Source: Candidatus Bathyarchaeota archaeon (GTDB taxonomy: Archaea; Thermoproteota; Bathyarchaeia; TCS64). Taken from it: a DNA stretch of 7,217 nucleotides. Positions 1 through 6,583 of the stretch are shown here, in pieces. Positions within the stretch are counted from its first letter, which is position 1; each line of letters begins with the position of its first letter. The notes beneath the pieces were generated by a model. That model was not told the origin of the DNA. It saw only the letters and a list, made by a program, of their open reading frames with translations, and searched no databases. Where the stretch lies: the NCBI GenBank assembly GCA_016934355.1, contig JAFGTA010000018.1, forward strand, positions 1 through 7,217, read 5' to 3'. Both the position numbers and the translations under genes were made by a program.

Positions 1-966
1 AAGGTGGAGGTCAAGATCACGGACGACGAGTTCCTGGTCGACTTCACCGGGAGCGGTATGCAGGCCGCAGGGTCCATCAACTCGGCGTACCCCAGCACCG
101 TCTCCGGGGTAAGAGAGACCTACATGGCAATGATAGACCCCTACACCCACCCCAACGGGGGCTTCTTCGCGCCCCTAAAGATAATAGCACCTAAAGGAAC
201 GATCTTCAACCCACAGAGACCGGCCCCCACCTCAACCTTCTGGGAGGGGATGTCCCACGCCGCGGACATTGTCTGGAAGGCACTAGCCCACGTCTCCCCA
301 GAGAGGCTGAGTGCAGGGCATTTCCTCTCCATAGAGGCCACGATCCTCGGAGGCATAGACGACCGGACAGGGGCGCCCTTCGCCATCGTCGAGCCACAGC
401 CGGGGGGATGGGGCGCCGGCTACGACATGGACGGCGAGAGCGCCCTCGTGGCCTGCGGCGACGGCGAGACTTACATAGCCTCCAGCGAGGTCTACGAGCG
501 TAGGACGCCGATATTGGTCGAACGTTACGCCCTCAACACCGAGGACGGGACCGGGCATGGAACCTATAGAGGCGGCTTCGGCGCGGTGAGGAACTACAGG
601 CTCCTGTGCAGCGAGGCTAGCTTCACCGTCTCAGCGGGGAGATCAAAGTTCCCGTGCTGGGGCGTGGACAAAGGCATGAAGGGTACGCCCAACTACGCCG
701 TGGTCTACAGGCAGGGAGAGGACCCCATGAGAGTGTTGAAGGTCGCGGCCCTCAAGGTACGGAAGGGCGACATGGTGAGCCTAGTTACGGGAGGAGGAGG
801 CGGCTGGGGAGACCCATTGAAGAGAGAGCCTGAGCGGGTGCTCCAGGACGTGGTAAACGAGTACGTAACTCATGAGGTAGCTCGAGAGGTCTACGGGGTT
901 GAGATAAACAAGAAGACAATGGAGATCGACCCTAAAGCAACCATGAAGCTCAGACGCAGTAAATGA
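1..966 (+). CDS. hyuB: Hydantoinase B / 5-oxoprolinase family subunit, 5'-truncated (C-terminal ~320 aa)
   Basis: This is the C-terminal part of a HyuB-type protein, the family of N-methylhydantoinase B, the B half of 5-oxoprolinase and acetophenone/acetone carboxylase beta subunits. With a HyuA partner these ATP-dependent cytosolic enzymes open cyclic amides or carboxylate ketones. Visible family signatures, numbered from the GTG at base 4, are VDFTGS (12-17) followed by SIN; a P-rich G-F-P segment near 50-80; GHGTYRGGFG (184-193); and TGGGGGWGDP (262-271) followed by a DV...Y.....A...YGV tail (282-299). The reading frame is open to base 1 and family members are usually above 500 residues, so roughly the first 200-250 residues lie outside the window and the GTG is not the true start. 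HyuA would be expected just upstream. The exact substrate cannot be told from this half. An MFS transporter follows on the same strand. Confidence 0.93.
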   Translation, partial: KVEVKITDDEFLVDFTGSGMQAAGSINSAYPSTVSGVRETYMAMIDPYTHPNGGFFAPLKIIAPKGTIFNPQRPAPTSTFWEGMSHAADIVWKALAHVSPERLSAGHFLSIEATILGGIDDRTGAPFAIVEPQPGGWGAGYDMDGESALVACGDGETYIASSEVYERRTPILVERYALNTEDGTGHGTYRGGFGAVRNYRLLCSEASFTVSAGRSKFPCWGVDKGMKGTPNYAVVYRQGEDPMRVLKVAALKVRKGDMVSLVTGGGGGWGDPLKREPERVLQDVVNEYVTHEVAREVYGVEINKKTMEIDPKATMKLRRSK

Positions 967-970
967 GAAC

Positions 971-980
971 CTCTATTTTT
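971..980 (+). terminator. T-tract after hyuB
   Basis: A pyrimidine-rich stretch ending in five T lies a few bases after the hyuB stop. Archaeal RNA polymerase can terminate at U-tracts without a hairpin, so this may end or weaken the hyuB transcript before the transporter. The tract is short, so read-through into the next gene is also likely. Confidence 0.25.
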
Positions 981-1001
981 AGTAATAACAACGCTTCACG
1001 G

Positions 1002-1008
1002 ATATAGA
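1002..1008 (+). promoter_or_regulatory. TATA-like box for the MFS transporter
   Basis: ATATAGA is centred 27 bases before the ATG at 1032. That is the spacing expected if archaeal transcription starts on the start codon itself. There is no good Shine-Dalgarno site. This placement is the reason for preferring ATG 1032 over the GTG at 1020. Confidence 0.4.
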
Positions 1009-1031
1009 GAAACAAGTTTGTGGTTGATGAG

Positions 1032-2210
1032 ATGGAGAAATCAAAAGATAGGCTGTTAAAATCATTATACTTGACAAATTTTCTCTCTTCTCTCGCTTTT
1101 GGGACTCTAATCTATCTCCTCCCTGTCTACGCTGAAGGACTGGGAGCCTCCTACTACGACCTTGGAGTCATCGGCGGAGTCGGTAACGCAGTCTACACCA
1201 TATCGACGCTAGTAACAGGTTTTCTCCTAGACACGTTCGAGAGAACTAGGTTCTACGCAATCTCCTGTATCCTTGGAGTCGTTTCCTTACTATTGTTTTC
1301 CCAGGCCAACAGCGTATCAACAATTATACTATTAAGAGGTCTACTTGGCGGCGTATCCGCAGCTTTCTGGGTTGCCACCAGTACCCTCATCGCCGACACT
1401 TCCCCGCCAGAGCTGCTTACTAGGTCGATGGCGCGCTACAATGTTTCGTGGATAACGGCGTTCGCCGTTGGCCCCTTCCTCGGAGGCATGATATCAGAGG
1501 CTTTCGGGTTTCCGGTCCTCTTCACCATGATGTCAACGGTCAGCATGGTGAGCTTCGTGGTCATATTAGTGTATGTCCGCCCAAATCATGAAAGTGAAAA
1601 AAGGGGTAGCAACACAAGGTTCAGCTACCGAGCCCTGAGAAACCTGTTCTACGTGTATGCTGCCCTGATACCTTACGCCCTCGTCCTCGGGGTATATATG
1701 GCGATACTGCCGGGACATATGAAGGCGCTTGGGATCACAACTGCCATGGTGGGGCTGCTCATCACCGCCTCAAACGGCTTCAGGGGGCTTGGCTTCCTAT
1801 TTGCTGAAAGGTTTGTTGCTTGGGGAGTGAAGAAATCCCTTGCACTGGCTTCGGTTCTCTTGTTCGTCGCTCTACTCCTCGTCGCGTTCTCACAGGGGGT
1901 TACAGGCTTCCTTCTTCCTATGGTCCTATTTGGCTTCGCAGGAGGGATAATAACGCCGGTTATACTCGACTGCGTCGCTGGTGGAACCCATTCGGATACC
2001 CTCGGGGCCGCCCTTGGTACTCATGAAGCCATCTACGGGCTCGGCATGTGCTTGGGACCCATAGCGGGAGGAGTCTTCGCTGAAGCCTTCCAGCCCACTG
2101 CATTGTATTTGACGTTAGCGACGCTCTCATTACTTATACTCCCTGTCTCACGGGCCATAGGTAAAGGATCAGCGAAGACCCAACTGGAACTGAGAGACAG
2201 TTATAAGTAA
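1032..2210 (+). CDS. MFS transporter, 12 transmembrane helices
   Basis: A major facilitator superfamily permease of about 392 residues, a normal length for the family. It has two bundles of hydrophobic helices. The first helix starts near residue 11, and a polar, positively charged stretch in the middle (about 180-200, rich in R, K, E and N) is the usual central cytoplasmic loop. Between helices 2 and 3 there is a degenerate motif A, GFLLDTFERTRF (about 63-74), with the conserved G, D and R positions. A GTG at 1020 would add four residues (VVDE to the Met); I chose the ATG because of the TATA spacing. It lies 65 bases after hyuB and 26 bases before the dipeptidase, so co-expression is plausible. 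From context it may import the compound these enzymes break down, or export a product; the sequence alone does not give the substrate or direction. Confidence 0.9.
   Translation: MEKSKDRLLKSLYLTNFLSSLAFGTLIYLLPVYAEGLGASYYDLGVIGGVGNAVYTISTLVTGFLLDTFERTRFYAISCILGVVSLLLFSQANSVSTIILLRGLLGGVSAAFWVATSTLIADTSPPELLTRSMARYNVSWITAFAVGPFLGGMISEAFGFPVLFTMMSTVSMVSFVVILVYVRPNHESEKRGSNTRFSYRALRNLFYVYAALIPYALVLGVYMAILPGHMKALGITTAMVGLLITASNGFRGLGFLFAERFVAWGVKKSLALASVLLFVALLLVAFSQGVTGFLLPMVLFGFAGGIITPVILDCVAGGTHSDTLGAALGTHEAIYGLGMCLGPIAGGVFAEAFQPTALYLTLATLSLLILPVSRAIGKGSAKTQLELRDSYK
2201..2209 (+). promoter_or_regulatory. TATA-like box before the dipeptidase
   Basis: TTATAAGTA overlaps the last codons of the transporter gene and is centred about 32 bases before the dipeptidase ATG. 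It could give the dipeptidase its own near-leaderless transcript besides read-through from upstream. AGGTAGAT, 5-12 bases before the ATG, is at best a weak ribosome binding site. Confidence 0.3.
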
Positions 2211-2236
2211 TCTAAATAACATCTAGGTAGATTGCC

Positions 2237-3301
2237 ATGAAATTAACTAAAGATCAAGAGAGACACGCCCTAGCCCTCCACAAGGAGGCCCTCGTTGTAG
2301 ATTTCCACTGTGATGGCGTCCTAGCCACCCTGCCAGACTCCGCCTACATCATCGGAGACGCGAAGAAGAGAACCCTCCATGAGAGATCAGACAACGGACA
2401 CGTGGACATACCCCGTCTACTGGAAGGAGGCGTTGACTGCCAGGTGTTTTCCCACTTCGTGGAGCCTATTTACAATCCCATCGCCCCTCACAGGATGCTA
2501 CAAGTCCTCGGGTACTCACTGAACGAGATCGAGAAATCAGACAAGGTTAGCCTTGTGAAGAATTATGATGAAATAGTCGCCAACAACGGCAAGAGGCTGA
2601 GCTTCATGATAGGGTTCGAGGGAGGCGAGGCCTTGGTAACCGACCTGCGTTTGCTGAAGGTCTATCACACGGTCGGCCTCCGGAGACTGACATTAACATG
2701 GAACAACAGAAACATGATTGCGGATGGTGTGACTTGGCAGAGGTCCAAGGGAGGACTAACCGAGTTCGGAGCCGACGTCGTTAAGGAGTGTAATAAGCTT
2801 GGTATCCTAGTCGATGTCAGCCACGTAACGGATCAGGGGCTGTGGGATACCTTGGAGGTCAGCGGGGAGCCGGTGATAGCTTCTCACTCGAACTGTAGGG
2901 CTCTGTGCAGTTATAAGAGGAACCTCACGGACGAGATGATCAAGGCTCTAGCAGAGAAGGGCGGTGTTATAGGCGTCAACTACGTGCCTTTCTTCCTGAG
3001 AGACATAGACTTCTCTAAGCTGAGAGCTGGGGACGAGGAGGAAAAGAAGAAGGTGGAATCAGTCACCGTTGATACCGTGGTGGATCATATCGACCACATG
3101 GTCGAGGTAATCGGAGACACCGACCACATAGGTCTGGGCTCCGACTTCGACGGGGTACCATCGATCGCAAATGGACTGGACGACGCCAGCAAACTCCCGA
3201 ACCTAACCAAGACGCTCGTCGCCAGAGGCTACTCTGACGATGAGATCAAGGGTATATTAGGAGACAACTTCCTCAGAATAATAAAAAAAATATGTAAATA
3301 G
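2237..3301 (+). CDS. Membrane dipeptidase (renal dipeptidase family, peptidase M19)
   Basis: A binuclear zinc dipeptidase of 354 residues, full length for the family. All expected metal ligands are visible by comparison with the renal dipeptidase pattern: H24 and D26 in DFHCD, the bridging E128 in GFEGG, H196 in VDVSHV, and H217 in IASHSNCRAL. R228-N229 in KRNLTD and D303 in LGSDFDGV match the substrate-binding Arg and catalytic Asp. There is no signal peptide or lipid anchor, so despite the family name the protein is probably cytoplasmic. M19 enzymes hydrolyse dipeptides and often accept a D-amino acid at the C-terminal position; some act on other amide bonds. Lying behind HyuB and a permease and facing an amino-acid-type oxidase, it likely releases amino acids from an imported or ring-opened compound. 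The gene ends in an A-rich stretch coding IIKKICK. Confidence 0.95.
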   Translation: MKLTKDQERHALALHKEALVVDFHCDGVLATLPDSAYIIGDAKKRTLHERSDNGHVDIPRLLEGGVDCQVFSHFVEPIYNPIAPHRMLQVLGYSLNEIEKSDKVSLVKNYDEIVANNGKRLSFMIGFEGGEALVTDLRLLKVYHTVGLRRLTLTWNNRNMIADGVTWQRSKGGLTEFGADVVKECNKLGILVDVSHVTDQGLWDTLEVSGEPVIASHSNCRALCSYKRNLTDEMIKALAEKGGVIGVNYVPFFLRDIDFSKLRAGDEEEKKKVESVTVDTVVDHIDHMVEVIGDTDHIGLGSDFDGVPSIANGLDDASKLPNLTKTLVARGYSDDEIKGILGDNFLRIIKKICK

Positions 3302-3315
3302 AGCATCATCTCTAG

Positions 3316-3338
3316 AGGAATCCACTTTTAATATTCCT
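3316..3338. repeat. Short inverted repeat behind the dipeptidase
   Basis: AGGAAT and ATTCCT form a 6-bp stem around an 11-base loop that includes CTTTTAA. It starts 15 bases after the dipeptidase stop and may contribute to 3' end formation of that transcript. A stem this short can arise by chance. Confidence 0.25.
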
Positions 3339-3358
3339 AAATTATTGAGAGAAGAATT

Positions 3359-3387
3359 CAATTTAAAGTAATATAACTTTAAAATTG
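3359..3387. terminator. AT-rich hairpin in the convergent gap, probable bidirectional terminator
   Basis: CAATTTAAAGT and ACTTTAAAATTG pair as an 11-bp stem with one bulged base around the 6-base loop AATATA. It sits between the convergent dipeptidase and oxidase genes in a gap that is almost entirely A and T. On the minus strand, two T-rich tracts (within 3402-3421) lie between the oxidase stop and this stem, which suits U-tract termination in archaea. The stem is nearly all A-T pairs and would be weak as RNA at high temperature, so the T-tracts may matter more than the fold. Confidence 0.45.
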
Positions 3388-3425
3388 TATATAAATTATA
3401 GAAAAAGGTAAATTTAAAAAAGAAA

Positions 3426-4700
3426 CTAGATGATAAACTCCTCACGCTCTACTCTACGGGCGTGAATACCCAAGTCTGCGACCTTAAAGCGGCGGCCTCC
3501 GTAAAGCTCCGCCTCGTCCTCCCCTATATAGAGGGACGAGGCGATGCGACCGAGTGCGTCGCTCTTCATTATACCGCTGCCACTGGCCGCCCCCACGTAT
3601 ATCATGCCGGGCGCAGGGGCGACGACCGGGATGCCATCGAAGCTGTTGATAGCGTACTGGCCAGCCCACATGTTCACAGGTCTGACATCCTTGAAGCAGG
3701 GGAAGTACTCCACGAGCACATGGTAGATGCCTTCCGTGTAGTAGCCCTCCTCCGGCTGGGGGTCGTCCTCTAGTCCAAAGCGCCTACCCAAGTTGTCGGC
3801 GCAACCCACCCATATGCTCCCCTCAGACACCTCGGCCTTCAGGTACACCCCCGACTTGGGGAGCACTGTGAGAGGCATCGCGCCGTACTCGTTCAGCCCC
3901 TTCACCTCGAAGAGGCTACGCAGCCTCGGGTCCTTGAATACGAAGATATGCCGCTTCTTCGGCCGCATCATGGCGTCGAACCCTATAGGGTTCAGCAGCT
4001 GCTCGGCCCAGACACCGGTGGCAACCACGGTGGTGTCGGCCCTGATCTCTCCTTTGCTTGTCTCGGCGCCTTTTATTTTGATATCCTGCCAGACAAAAGG
4101 CTCGCCGGGAATCCCCAGTTCCTCTTCGGGCTCAACGATTAGTTTCTTCGCCTCGGCGCCGTAGATCACCTCTCCCCCCTCCTTGAGGAACATCCTCTCG
4201 TAACATCGGACCAGGGAGTCCGCGTCTATGCTGCCACACTTTACGCCCTGCATAGCCACGTCGATGGGCTCGAGGCCCAGTATCTCTGCCTCCTCGCCCG
4301 TGAACTCTGTGACGAGACCCGGGATCATGCTGGTGAGCTCCTCATAGAAGAACCCAAGCTCCACCCCCAACTTCGCCATAGAGTCAAGGACAGGCTTGAG
4401 GCGATGGTGCTGCGCCTCGCTGAAGAGCCAGAGGTAGCCTATGTGATCCAGCTTCAGGTCGTAGCCCAGGTCGTGCTGGAAGTGGTTGAACGCGTCGATG
4501 GTCGAGTCGGCTAACAAGTAGTTGGTCTTCGAGGTGAAGACGTTCCTGAAGGCTCCCTCGCTCTTGGCGCTGTTCCCCTGCCCGGGGCCGCCGAGCTTGT
4601 CTATGAGTATTATATTGTCGTCTGGTTTCTTTCGCTTCATGTGGTACGCTGTGCTGAAGCCGAGGACGCCTCCGCCGATTATTAGAACATCACAATTCAT
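3426..4700 (-). CDS. FAD-dependent oxidoreductase, DAO / sarcosine oxidase family
   Basis: A 424-residue flavoprotein of the D-amino acid oxidase (DAO) fold family, which includes D-amino acid dehydrogenase, sarcosine oxidase beta and glycine oxidase. The N-terminus gives the dinucleotide-binding IIGGGVLG (7-14), and D34 at the end of the second strand (ILIDK) fits ribose binding. GQGNSAKSEGAFRN (40-53) corresponds to the flavin-contacting G-S-x-x-N/S-x-G-x-x-R region. Near the C-terminus, FDGIPVVAP followed by YVGAASGSG (368-376) is the second FAD-contact region typical of the family. No signal peptide is seen. The reaction is probably oxidative deamination or demethylation of an amino acid or N-methyl amino acid, with imine hydrolysis. 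Oxidase versus dehydrogenase and the exact substrate are not decidable here. The gene is convergent with the dipeptidase and has its own promoter with a palindrome. No Shine-Dalgarno site precedes the ATG. Confidence 0.92.
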   Translation of the reverse strand: MNCDVLIIGGGVLGFSTAYHMKRKKPDDNIILIDKLGGPGQGNSAKSEGAFRNVFTSKTNYLLADSTIDAFNHFQHDLGYDLKLDHIGYLWLFSEAQHHRLKPVLDSMAKLGVELGFFYEELTSMIPGLVTEFTGEEAEILGLEPIDVAMQGVKCGSIDADSLVRCYERMFLKEGGEVIYGAEAKKLIVEPEEELGIPGEPFVWQDIKIKGAETSKGEIRADTTVVATGVWAEQLLNPIGFDAMMRPKKRHIFVFKDPRLRSLFEVKGLNEYGAMPLTVLPKSGVYLKAEVSEGSIWVGCADNLGRRFGLEDDPQPEEGYYTEGIYHVLVEYFPCFKDVRPVNMWAGQYAINSFDGIPVVAPAPGMIYVGAASGSGIMKSDALGRIASSLYIGEDEAELYGGRRFKVADLGIHARRVEREEFII

Positions 4701-4712
4701 TGTTGAGACCCC

Positions 4713-4728
4713 AAATTAAGCTTAATTT
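4713..4728. promoter_or_regulatory. Perfect 16-bp palindrome in the oxidase promoter, candidate operator
   Basis: AAATTAAGCTTAATTT is an uninterrupted palindrome centred 20-21 bases ahead of the oxidase ATG. If transcription is leaderless, its upstream half occupies the TATA position (about -24). If the better TATA box further upstream is used, the palindrome starts right at the transcription start. In both cases a dimeric regulator of Lrp/AsnC or MarR type bound here would block transcription. The regulator itself is not in the window. Its AT richness makes a chance origin somewhat easier. Confidence 0.45.
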
Positions 4729-4751
4729 ACGTAACGCTGTCATTGCTTTCG

Positions 4752-4758
4752 TATATAA
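4752..4758 (-). promoter_or_regulatory. TATA box for the FAD oxidoreductase gene
   Basis: On the minus strand TTATATA matches the archaeal TATA consensus well and is preceded by an A-rich stretch (TAAAACG) that could serve as the TFB recognition element. Initiation about 27 bases downstream would fall at the edge of the 16-bp palindrome and give a leader of roughly 28 bases. It also lies behind the propeller gene, so the oxidase is probably not simply co-transcribed with it. Confidence 0.4.
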
Positions 4759-4816
4759 CGTTTTAGAGCGACCCATTCACCTAATACGACATATACCGAA
4801 TTACGGGGTAGCTCTC

Positions 4817-6391
4817 TCAACGGGTTCCACCAAGCTTCGCTACAAGAAATCCTAGAAAGATACCGAAGACCCCAAAAATGAAACCAACACGAGTCCCGCT
4901 ACTAATGTTGGTGACGACTAGAACGACGACGTTGCTCTCCACTCCGCTGAACCAGACGGATATGCCGTACAAGATGGATGCCCCCATGGAGACAGCCGCC
5001 GAGGCGAAGAGCCCAGCCGCGAAGCCGCCAAGACCCTCCTTACTAGAGCCGAAGTAGCATCCTACTGCGCAGCTTACCGCAGCAGCGAAGACTTCCAAAG
5101 AGCCACGCCACAATACAAAGCCTAAGACGCCTCCTAATACAAAGCCGGAAGCCAGCACGCGGTAACTCACTTTCACGAACTTCAGCCGACTCAGCCTAAC
5201 ACCCGCCACGAAGTAGACGATGACCGAACCGGTGAGCCCCACTAGAAACCAGATTTCCCACAGGATACGTGACCCTGGGATCATACCAGTCTCGATGGAG
5301 TTTGTGATCACCGCCACACTGCTCCTATCCGCCACGAAGACCTTATCACCCATGGACGTCACCGCGATGTCCACCACATCCGTCCCTGCATCATACACCC
5401 AGAGGGGAGCAGAACGGGAGCCGTAGAGGAAGTATACGGTCCCCTCGACATCCAAGGCGATGGTGTACGAGCCGAAGGGAGGAGACCAGACGGACTTTAT
5501 GGCTCCTGCTGCTCTGAGCTCTCTCTCAGCCACCTCCCCCATGGTCTCAGTGAGAACCGACGCCTTGCCTTCACTTTCATACACGACAACCTTTGAGCCG
5601 TCGCTCGACATGGACACGGAGGTAACCGGAGACGCCGCCCCCCACTCCCAGATCGCCTCGCCGTCCTCCAACGCCAACGAGAGGACCCGGCCGCCCCCTG
5701 AGGGATCGCCGCCTCCAACGGCCAAACGCGAGATCTGGGATAGGCAGAGGACTCCATCAGTCATCTTCGTGGATGACACCCAGATCGGTTGAGGTTCGCC
5801 TATGTCGAAGAGGTAGACCCGCCCCGAGGCGTCCACGGCGGCCATGTACTTGCCATCATAGGATATCTCCGCCGCGACGTTGCTTGTACCAGTCGAGTAC
5901 TCCCAGAGTAGCCCCTCCTTGTCGGAGAGCAGGAGGATGCGCCCGTCGACCGAGGCCAGCATGTAAATTATCGGGGGAATGCCTCCTGAGGAGTGAATCC
6001 CAAGTATACGGCCATCTGGTATGTGCTGGCTCCATCTAGGTGTGTTCACGCCAATGCCAAGGGAGCGGAACAGGTAGACGGTGTGGTTCACATCCATGGC
6101 GAGGACATAATCTCCCTCTCCGGACACGAGGACAGAAGCTAACCCTGAGCTCCCTCTATACACCCACTGGGGTAAGGTCTTGCCCCTCTGATAGTAGGAG
6201 ATGGTGCCGTCACTCGTCCCAACGGCTAGGGAGTCGCCCCAGTTTGAGATATCGAAGCAGGTTATGTCTTCCTCGCTCAGAACTGTAAGGGTTGGCTTCC
6301 TCTCCCGGGCGGTGTGATTAAAAACGAGGTAAGCTAGACCTGACTCCAGAAGCACCAACACGAAGAGGGCTAAGATAGTACGTCGGTTCAT
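4817..6391 (-). CDS. Membrane-anchored beta-propeller protein (WD40/PQQ-like repeats) with C-terminal helices
   Basis: I do not recognise a named family. The 524-residue protein starts with a positive N-terminus (MNRR) and one hydrophobic helix (about 5-24). About eight degenerate blade repeats follow (about 35-365), each with a pattern like V-x-S-x-DG-x-x-A-x-x-x-x-G-x-V-Y-L. Six of the eight end in a W motif: PQW, PRW, LLW, PIW, AIW and PLW. Five helices follow, near 376-398, 412-429, 432-448, 456-481 and 500-520. The loop RLSRLKFVKVSYR and the tail AKLGGTR are basic, so by the positive-inside rule the N- and C-termini are cytoplasmic and the propeller faces outside. A binding, scaffold or sensing role is possible but unproven; no catalytic motif is seen. 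A TTG at 6403 could add four residues, but the ATG fits the TATA spacing better. The gene reads toward the oxidase but is separated by 116 bases holding a promoter. Confidence 0.85.
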   Translation of the reverse strand: MNRRTILALFVLVLLESGLAYLVFNHTARERKPTLTVLSEEDITCFDISNWGDSLAVGTSDGTISYYQRGKTLPQWVYRGSSGLASVLVSGEGDYVLAMDVNHTVYLFRSLGIGVNTPRWSQHIPDGRILGIHSSGGIPPIIYMLASVDGRILLLSDKEGLLWEYSTGTSNVAAEISYDGKYMAAVDASGRVYLFDIGEPQPIWVSSTKMTDGVLCLSQISRLAVGGGDPSGGGRVLSLALEDGEAIWEWGAASPVTSVSMSSDGSKVVVYESEGKASVLTETMGEVAERELRAAGAIKSVWSPPFGSYTIALDVEGTVYFLYGSRSAPLWVYDAGTDVVDIAVTSMGDKVFVADRSSVAVITNSIETGMIPGSRILWEIWFLVGLTGSVIVYFVAGVRLSRLKFVKVSYRVLASGFVLGGVLGFVLWRGSLEVFAAAVSCAVGCYFGSSKEGLGGFAAGLFASAAVSMGASILYGISVWFSGVESNVVVLVVTNISSGTRVGFIFGVFGIFLGFLVAKLGGTR

Positions 6392-6417
6392 ATGCTGGTT
6401 CAACTCATGCGTTTACC

Positions 6418-6425
6418 TAGATAAT
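6418..6425 (-). promoter_or_regulatory. TATA-like box for the propeller gene
   Basis: ATTATCTA on the minus strand is centred about 30 bases before the ATG at 6391 and only about 18 before the TTG at 6403. A start about 27 bases downstream would leave a leader of only a few bases before the ATG and would exclude the TTG. The match to the consensus is moderate. It abuts one arm of the inverted repeat upstream. Confidence 0.3.
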
Positions 6426-6493
6426 CTTCAGTAAGTAGAGTGATAGAATGATATCATTTACTATGCAGACAACATTTTTTCATATACTGAAGA
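6425..6493. repeat. Nested inverted repeats upstream of the propeller gene
   Basis: The outer arms TCTTCAGTA (6425-6433) and TACTGAAGA (6485-6493) are perfect 9-bp inverted repeats. Inside them, ATAG plus the 12-bp palindrome AATGATATCATT, then TA and CTAT (6443-6464), gives a second fold with a 2-base bulge. The outer proximal arm touches the TATA-like box of the propeller gene. The element could be a regulator-binding region or the trace of a small inserted element. Each part alone is near what chance allows; their nesting in an intergenic position is what makes it notable. Confidence 0.35.
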
Positions 6494-6583
6494 GGTACTC
6501 ACCCCCCCCTCAAGAGCAGCGACACTGAGCCATAGTACCTCGCGTAAAGACCGGGCTCCTGTGAGCGTAGCCAGTTAGAGTGG

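Noticed and set aside
4783..4796. TAATACGAC followed by ATATA resembles the start of the T7 phage promoter
   Set aside because: Only the first nine bases match; the rest of the consensus, including the initiation region, is missing and no phage genes are near.
5460..6288. Several plus-strand frames opposite the propeller gene
   Set aside because: They are low-complexity Arg/Pro/Ser-rich translations antisense to a coherent repeat protein.
6447..6458. 12-bp palindrome AATGATATCATT taken alone
   Set aside because: A 12-bp palindrome is expected once or twice in a window this size; kept only as part of the nested repeat.
6502..6509. Run of eight C that might hide a sequencing indel and a broken gene
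   Set aside because: Shifting the frame across the run does not join any longer open reading frame.
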